Source of the DNA: Acidobacteriota bacterium
GTDB lineage: Bacteria > Acidobacteriota > Blastocatellia > Pyrinomonadales > Pyrinomonadaceae
Assembly (NCBI GenBank): GCA_005790265.1
Contig: SXVE01000563.1
Location: forward strand, 1-19,504
Reading direction: 5' to 3'
DNA: 19,504 nt
The notes under the pieces are model-generated. The model had not been told where the DNA came from, did no database searches, and saw only the letters and a program-made list of their open reading frames with translations. The translations under genes and the position numbers were made by a program. Shown piece by piece: positions 15,047 to 19,504 of this stretch (its first letter is position 1; each line of letters begins with the position of its first letter).

Positions 15047-15500
15047 ATGTCTCAACAGCAAAGGTTTTGACGCCGGTTAAATTGTTGTTTTCATCTAAAC
15101 CGACAAAATAAATATCTATCTGAATCTGTCCGATTCGGAATACTTTCAAATCCTTCAGATTATTTTCAAAAAGAGCTTTGAGTTTTTTGAAGTTTTCCGC
15201 CTGTTTCGTTTCATCGTCGCCGAACCAATCTTGAATCGTCATTAATCGTTCAAACATTTCATCGAAATTTCGTTCTTCAATCGGCGCATCGGCGGATTTT
15301 CCGGTTTGGCGGAGAATTTCCTCTTTGGTGACGCCGCCTGCTGCCGCTGTTCCGACAAACAACTCGAATCCGGCATCCGTTTCGCTCATATAACTGAGAT
15401 TTTCGACGGTTTTTTTAATCGTTTGCAGCAAATTGTTTTCTGCGGCAAACCGTTTGGGCGACGTGGTTTTTTTTCGCTTTTTTTCGGGCATAATTTTCAT
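15045..15500 (-). CDS. Nuclease A inhibitor (NuiA)-like protein
   Basis: From ATG 15500 this is a 151-residue soluble protein. After a Lys/Arg-rich N-terminus (about 1-30) it follows the pattern of the cyanobacterial NucA inhibitor NuiA throughout. It has SYMSETDAGFELF near the start, EEILRQTGKSADAP, IQDWFGDDE, NFKKLKALFENNLKDLKVFRIG, IDIYFVGLDENNNLTGV and the C-terminal VET. NuiA binds and blocks the sugar-nonspecific nuclease NucA. Starts at GTG 15521 or ATG 15491 are also in frame, and no Shine-Dalgarno sequence decides. No nuclease gene lies nearby, so the partner is unknown and inhibitor activity is inferred from family resemblance only. The basic leader is longer than I recall for the cyanobacterial protein. 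Confidence 0.82.
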   Translation of the reverse strand: MKIMPEKKRKKTTSPKRFAAENNLLQTIKKTVENLSYMSETDAGFELFVGTAAAGGVTKEEILRQTGKSADAPIEERNFDEMFERLMTIQDWFGDDETKQAENFKKLKALFENNLKDLKVFRIGQIQIDIYFVGLDENNNLTGVKTFAVET

Positions 15501-15521
15501 CGGAAAAATGACTTCGGACAC

Positions 15522-15912
15522 ATTTTATCACAAAGCCGATTACAGCAAAGCGCTGAAAAAAGCAAGCGACATCGGCGGAAAAAAATCGGCGTTTAACCTG
15601 TGGATTTCTTCTTGCAATCGCTATTTTTTTGTGTTAGTCTTTCCCCCGTTTTCAACAATTCACAACCCCCTAAATTATTGAAAATAATAGACTTAAAGTT
15701 TTACTTTAACTTTTAAGCCGGTTTCCACAAGCCTGTGGAAAACCTTGTGGAAAACTTTTAAGTCGCGCGCTCAAGAAGCGTTAAAGTCACCGAAACTCAA
15801 AGGGTTTAGCCGTTATCGGTGAAGCAAAAAACAGGAAATATTAAACGATAATTATTTTTAGATTTTGCTTAAAAGTTTTACTAAAGAATTAACAAATTTT
15901 CGGAGAAAAAAA
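15522..15912. other. Leader and regulatory region upstream of dnaA
   Basis: This gap of 391 nt separates the divergent NuiA-like gene from dnaA. The first 160 nt hold a short plus-strand frame without family resemblance, which I do not call. The middle is AT-rich and includes a palindrome TTAAAGT-TTT-ACTTTAA (15693-15709), followed by three DnaA boxes (15721-15754). The last 150 nt lead into the dnaA Shine-Dalgarno sequence. No promoter with both hexamers stands out. Confidence 0.6.
15721..15754. promoter_or_regulatory. Cluster of three DnaA boxes upstream of dnaA
   Basis: GTTTCCACA (15721-15729, plus strand) faces two minus-strand copies of TTTTCCACA (15734-15742 and 15746-15754). The first two form a palindrome TTTCCACA-AGCC-TGTGGAAA. 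The box type is the same as in the dnaA-dnaN gap. Their place about 160 nt before the dnaA start suggests autoregulation of dnaA, a second part of the origin, or both. Confidence 0.8.
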
Positions 15913-17373
15913 ATGGAATCTTCAATGGAAAATAGAAATGTTTGGAACAACATTCTGCAATCCGTCGAAAAACGTCTGAATAAACAAATTTTTGACTCTT
16001 GGTTTCGCCCAATTAAATTTAACGGGTGCGACGAGAGCGAAAGAATTTTGCATCTGCGCGCCGGTCAGGTCACGAAAGATTGGATCAGCACATATTATTC
16101 AGAAGTCATCAATCAGACGCTCAAAGAACTGAATTTGTCGAATTATCGTCTGGATTGGGAAGTTGAAGATTCCGAAGCTAACGAAGAAAAGTTTGGTAAC
16201 GACGATGATGACGATACGGATTTCTTTTTTGAAAAGCAGAGAAATGTTCCGGCTGCTCCGCAAAATAAGCAGTTAAATTTTGCTGATAAACCAAAACCTG
16301 AAGGTTTGCTTAAACAAAACTCCGCGAATTTTGTTGATATCGAGCCGATTGAAAATTCGCTGAATCAAAAATACACGTTTAAAACTTTCGTTGTCGGTTC
16401 GTGCAATCAATTTGCGCACGCAGCATCATTGGGCGCGGCGGAAACGCCGGGGAAAACTTACAATCCGCTTTTTATTTACGGCGGCGTCGGAATGGGCAAA
16501 ACCCATCTGATGCACGCCATCGGTCATTCGATAAAAGAGCGAAACCGCCATCTGCGTGTTGCGTATATAACGTCCGAAAAATTTATGAACGAATTGATCA
16601 ATGCGATTCGTTACGACAAAACTCAAACTTTTCGCGAAAAATATCGTTCGATTGACGTTCTTTTAATGGACGACGTGCAGTTTATGGCGGGAAAAGAACG
16701 CACGCAGGAAGAGTTTTTTCATACTTTTAATGCGCTGCATAACGATCAGAAACAGATTGTTATCAGCTCTGATTGTCCGCCGCGCGAAATTCCGACTTTG
16801 GAAGAAAGACTGCACTCGCGATTTGAATGGGGATTGATCGCTGACATCGAGCCGCCGGATTTAGAAACGAAAGTCGCAATCTTAAAACGAAAAGCCGATT
16901 TGGACGGAGTTAATCTGCCGGACGAAATCGCGTTTTTTATCGCCGGAAAAGTTCGCAGCAATATTCGTGAATTAGAAGGTTCGCTGGTTCGTTTGGTGGC
17001 GATTTCTTCGCTGCGCGGAATGCCGATTTCCAAAATGCTGGCGCAGGACGCGATGCGCAATATCGTTGATAACGATCAGCCGGAAGGTTTATCAATGGAG
17101 CGCATCGCCCGAACCGTTGCATCGCATTACAAATTATCGGTTGAGGAAATAAAATCAAAAAACAATTCGCGCCAGATCGCGGTTCCGCGTCAGATTGCGA
17201 TGTATTTGTGTAAGAGATTAACGAAACACAGCTTTCCCGAAATCGGACGCGAATTTGGCGGTAAACATCACACGACAGTAATGCATTCGGTGGAGAAAAT
17301 TGACGGCGTAATTAAGGACGACAGGAATTTCCACAGGGTTGTCAGCGAGTTAATTGACAATCTTTGCAGTTAG
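15913..17373 (+). CDS. dnaA: Chromosomal replication initiator protein DnaA
   Basis: DnaA binds DnaA boxes, forms an ATP-dependent filament at oriC and opens the DNA. The ATG at 15913 has GGAG 7 nt upstream; an upstream TTG (15865) in frame lacks support. The 486 residues have the standard four domains: N-terminal domain I (about 1-85, VWNNILQSVEKRLNKQIFDSWF); a variable linker with a five-Asp run at 97-101; the AAA+ domain with Walker A GGVGMGKT (190-197) and Walker B VLLMDD (249-254), plus RFEWGLIADIEPPD; and the C-terminal helix-turn-helix with SRQIAVPRQIAMYLCKRLT and the box-reading signature GGKHHTTVMHSVEKI. The origin follows directly and dnaN comes after it. Confidence 0.99.
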   Translation: MESSMENRNVWNNILQSVEKRLNKQIFDSWFRPIKFNGCDESERILHLRAGQVTKDWISTYYSEVINQTLKELNLSNYRLDWEVEDSEANEEKFGNDDDDDTDFFFEKQRNVPAAPQNKQLNFADKPKPEGLLKQNSANFVDIEPIENSLNQKYTFKTFVVGSCNQFAHAASLGAAETPGKTYNPLFIYGGVGMGKTHLMHAIGHSIKERNRHLRVAYITSEKFMNELINAIRYDKTQTFREKYRSIDVLLMDDVQFMAGKERTQEEFFHTFNALHNDQKQIVISSDCPPREIPTLEERLHSRFEWGLIADIEPPDLETKVAILKRKADLDGVNLPDEIAFFIAGKVRSNIRELEGSLVRLVAISSLRGMPISKMLAQDAMRNIVDNDQPEGLSMERIARTVASHYKLSVEEIKSKNNSRQIAVPRQIAMYLCKRLTKHSFPEIGREFGGKHHTTVMHSVEKIDGVIKDDRNFHRVVSELIDNLCS

Positions 17374-17646
17374 TTAGCGAACGAAGTAACAAAATTACAG
17401 TGAAAAGTTTTCCACAGAACATTTTCAAGGAAAGTCTTTTTACTGCTTTAACGACAGAACTTAAACAAAGTTTTCCACATTTCCACAGGGAAAGCTGAAT
17501 TCACCCTGTGGAAAATGTGGAAAAGATTGATTGACACTGATTTTTTCCACAGGGACGAAAGTTATCCACAAGTTTTCCACAGAGCCTGTGGACGCGCAAG
17601 TTTAGTTATTGCATCAATAAAGTGGCTTTTCCACATTTCCACAGGC

Positions 17647-17664
17647 ACTACTACTAATACTAGA
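17647..17664 (+). promoter_or_regulatory. DnaA-trio repeats of the unwinding element
   Basis: Six trinucleotides in a row (ACT ACT ACT AAT ACT AGA) lie 3 nt after the last DnaA box (ends 17643), separated by GGC. Read 3' to 5' on the other strand they give GAT-type trios, the single-strand binding sites for the DnaA filament described in Bacillus subtilis. AT-rich DNA follows at once. Confidence 0.8.
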
Positions 17665-17731
17665 TAAAAATATAGTTTTTAAAGTATTAGAAAGAGTAAA
17701 AAGCGTTCGCCAAAAAAAGCGTATTTTTGGG

Positions 17732-17737
17732 TATAAT
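17732..17737 (+). promoter_or_regulatory. Probable -10 element of the dnaN promoter
   Basis: A perfect TATAAT lies 29 bp before the dnaN ATG, with no convincing -35 at the usual distance. A weak Shine-Dalgarno AGAGG (17751-17755) follows, 11 nt before the ATG. Confidence 0.5.
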
Positions 17738-17766
17738 AAAAAGCATTTCGAGAGGTTAAAAAAGTA

Positions 17767-18948
17767 ATGGAATTTACAATCAAGCAAAGCGTTCTCAAAG
17801 ATGAACTCGGATTTGTTCAGGGTATCGTCGAAAAGAAAAGCACGATTCCGGTTTTATCAAATATATTGATTGAATCAGTCGGTGAAAATTCGATTAGAAT
17901 TGTCGGAACGGATTTGGACGTCACGATTCGATGCGAAACTTCAGCGAATATCAAAAAGAGCGGCTCGATGTGCGTGCAGGCGCGCAAACTTTTCGATATC
18001 GTTCGTTTGCTCGACGATGCGGACGTTCATTTTACGAAAGATGAAAACGAATGGGTGAAACTCAATTGCGGGAAATCCAACTTTCGGCTCGCCGGTGTTT
18101 CCAAAGAAAATTTTCCGGAAGTTCCATCTTTCAAAAGCGCGCCGATGAAATTGACGGCTGATATTTTTAATCATTTTATTCACAACACGTCTTTTGCGAT
18201 CACGAACGAACAATCGCGGTTTACGCTTTCGGGCGCGAAGTTTATGATTGACGGAAATTCGGCGAAAATGGTGACGACCGACGGACACCGGCTGGCTTAC
18301 ATCGAAAGAAATTTGTCGGGCAATGCGACTGCCGAAGCGATGGACGCGCTGATTCCGAAAAAAGCTTTGCTCGAACTCGTCAAAATCGCGCGCGATGCCA
18401 AAGGCGAAGTCAGTTTCGGCGAAGACCCGAATCATATCTATTTTGAAGTTGACGGACGCCTGTTGATTACGCGCAAACTCTCCGGCACATTTCCTAATTA
18501 CGAAATGGTGATTCCGAAAGACAACGACAAAATCGCGACTTTTGACGCCGACGAAATGAAAACGGCGATCCGCCGCGTTTCTTTAATGGCTGACGAAAGA
18601 ACGCGTTCGGTGCGTTTGACGATTAAACCGAACGAAATCGAAATCGGCGCGCAAAGTTCGGAAGAAGGCGAAGCGAGCGAAAAAATCGCCGCTGATTATT
18701 CGGGCGAAGAAGTGAATATCGGTTTCAATTCGCAGTATCTGCAAGATTTTCTCAACGTCATCGGCGCGGCTGCCGAATCGGAAACGATTGAGCAGGAAAC
18801 GGACGGCGAAAAAGTCAAAGTCAAAGAAACCGGCGGCAAACCGCGCGTCGCTTTTGAATTCAAAGACGGTAACGCGCAAACGCAAATGAGCGTTGCGGGC
18901 GACAAAAACTATACTTACAAATACATCGTGATGCCGCTCAGAATATGA
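17767..18948 (+). CDS. dnaN: DNA polymerase III beta subunit (sliding clamp)
   Basis: DnaN forms a ring dimer around DNA and holds polymerase III and other partners to the template. The 393 residues comprise three clamp domains. Landmarks are the start MEFTIKQSVLKDELGFVQGI, VLSNILIE, FRLAGVSKENFPEVP, TDGHRLAYIERNL (171-183), KLSGTFPNYEMVIP (237-250) and the terminal YIVMPLRI that forms part of the partner-binding pocket. It is somewhat longer than the E. coli clamp (366). An extra charged Glu/Lys stretch at about 338-358 in the third domain accounts for much of that. It directly follows oriC and is transcribed away from it. Confidence 0.98.
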   Translation: MEFTIKQSVLKDELGFVQGIVEKKSTIPVLSNILIESVGENSIRIVGTDLDVTIRCETSANIKKSGSMCVQARKLFDIVRLLDDADVHFTKDENEWVKLNCGKSNFRLAGVSKENFPEVPSFKSAPMKLTADIFNHFIHNTSFAITNEQSRFTLSGAKFMIDGNSAKMVTTDGHRLAYIERNLSGNATAEAMDALIPKKALLELVKIARDAKGEVSFGEDPNHIYFEVDGRLLITRKLSGTFPNYEMVIPKDNDKIATFDADEMKTAIRRVSLMADERTRSVRLTIKPNEIEIGAQSSEEGEASEKIAADYSGEEVNIGFNSQYLQDFLNVIGAAAESETIEQETDGEKVKVKETGGKPRVAFEFKDGNAQTQMSVAGDKNYTYKYIVMPLRI

Positions 18949-18998
18949 CGAGCTAGTTTTCTCCCGAATATTTACTTTTTATTTTCTGCACAATTTTT

Positions 18999-19504
18999 AT
19001 GAAGCAATGCCCCGTTTGCAAAACAACATACACCGATCAATCGCTGCGGTTTTGTTTGGTTGACGGGGCATCGCTGCAAGCTCTCGACGACATTGAGCAG
19101 CCGACTTTGGTTTCGCCAAACGTTAATCTGCCGCAGGCAAACGCTAACCAATCCGTTTCGCCGAAAAAATCGAATTTCGTTTTATTCGCTATTGTCGGAA
19201 TAGCCGCTCTTCTGATATTAGGTTTCATGGGTGTCACCGTGATTATATTTTACGCATCTGAGAACAATGGTAAAAAAGCGAATATTTCTAATGAAACCGC
19301 AAACTTTAAACCGCTAAACATTTCGAGAACACCGATTACAACGACGAATTCACAGTCAGCGAGCGAATATCCGATTAACAACACCGACGAAATAAAGAAA
19401 AAACTCGCCGATCTCCAAAAAAAGGTCGAAGAGCAGAAAAAACAAACGGCGGATTCAAGTGAAACTTCATCCAGCGATTCAACGACGGAAAACTACGCCG
19501 CACC
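18999..19504 (+). CDS. Zinc-ribbon and transmembrane protein, cut by the window edge
   Basis: The frame opens with ATG 50 nt after dnaN and runs open for 168 codons to the end of the window, so the C-terminus is missing. It starts with a short zinc-ribbon-like motif (CPVCKTTYTDQSLRFCLVDG; C4, C7, C19). A linker follows, then one membrane helix at about 61-84, then a Lys/Glu-rich segment (DEIKKKLADLQKKVEEQKKQ) likely to form a coiled coil, then a Ser/Thr-rich stretch. Proteins starting CPxC...YxD...FCxxDG before a membrane helix are common in Acidobacteriota, from my knowledge of such genomes. The function is unknown. No Shine-Dalgarno sequence is visible. Confidence 0.75.
   Translation, partial: MKQCPVCKTTYTDQSLRFCLVDGASLQALDDIEQPTLVSPNVNLPQANANQSVSPKKSNFVLFAIVGIAALLILGFMGVTVIIFYASENNGKKANISNETANFKPLNISRTPITTTNSQSASEYPINNTDEIKKKLADLQKKVEEQKKQTADSSETSSSDSTTENYAA

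Larger units (their letters stand above)
17374..17766. other. oriC: Replication origin oriC in the dnaA-dnaN gap
   Basis: This 393-nt gap is packed with DnaA boxes of the TTTTCCACA type. Plus-strand boxes are at 17408-17416, 17471-17479, 17479-17487 (ATTTCCACA), 17543-17551, 17562-17570 (TTATCCACA, the classical consensus), 17573-17581, 17627-17635 and 17635-17643 (ATTTCCACA). Minus-strand boxes are at 17507-17515 and 17516-17524. The pair at 17471-17490 and the pair at 17504-17524 form a near-perfect palindrome around a 13-nt centre. After the last box come a short GGC spacer, DnaA-trio repeats and an AT-rich stretch (to about 17700) that should unwind. The right end holds the dnaN promoter. 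Confidence 0.95.

Noticed and set aside
15599..15607. TGTGGATTT as a further DnaA box
   Set aside because: Two mismatches to the box, isolated from the clusters, and within a region without other signals.
15508..15681. Plus-strand frame starting MTSDTFYHKADYSKALKK upstream of dnaA
   Set aside because: The first 35 codons look coding-like, but the rest is AT-rich and unstructured. There is no Shine-Dalgarno sequence or family resemblance, and its start overlaps possible starts of the NuiA-like gene. Most likely a chance frame.

Overview
This window is the replication-origin neighbourhood of a Gram-negative bacterial chromosome. dnaA and dnaN lie on the plus strand at the right. The conserved rpmH-rnpA-yidD-yidC-jag-mnmE cluster lies on the minus strand in the middle. 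YidC carries the large periplasmic domain of Gram-negative forms. The CxxC zinc-ribbon plus transmembrane protein at the right edge, the FecR-like protein, the two-domain M16 peptidase and the moderately AT-leaning DNA together suggest Acidobacteriota (Blastocatellia-like). That placement is an inference from protein style, not from a marker-gene comparison.

Layout. 1-3050: a secreted M16 zinc peptidase (+), closed by a perfect bidirectional hairpin terminator. 3055-3732: a FecR-like envelope protein (-). 3992-5308: a possible 59-residue ORF followed by a small alarmone synthetase-like RelA/SpoT protein (+). 5388-10100: mnmE, jag, yidC, yidD, rnpA and rpmH, all on the minus strand and transcribed from a promoter near 10140-10167. 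10262-11883: purN and purM (-), overlapping by 4 bp. 12092-14986: a small unknown protein, a DUF445 membrane protein and a DUF2807 beta-helix protein (+). 15045-15500: a nuclease A inhibitor (NuiA)-like protein (-). 15522-15912: the dnaA leader with three DnaA boxes. 15913-17373: dnaA. 17374-17766: oriC. 17767-18948: dnaN. 18999-end: the partial zinc-ribbon membrane protein.

How it works together. DnaA binds the boxes between dnaA and dnaN, and dnaN supplies the sliding clamp. The minus-strand cluster supplies ribosomal protein L34, the RNase P protein, the membrane-insertion machinery (YidD, YidC), an RNA-binding KH/R3H protein and the tRNA-modifying GTPase MnmE. purM and purN catalyse two steps of purine synthesis.

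The two most notable observations are these. First, rnpA has no usable canonical start after rpmH that keeps its conserved N-terminus. Its frame stays open through the whole of rpmH to an ATG 13 bp upstream of the rpmH start, which is the nested arrangement known from Thermus. Second, oriC shows a textbook order of DnaA boxes, short GC spacer, DnaA-trio repeats and AT-rich DNA, with a second box cluster upstream of dnaA. No CRISPR array, insertion sequence, tRNA or rRNA was seen.
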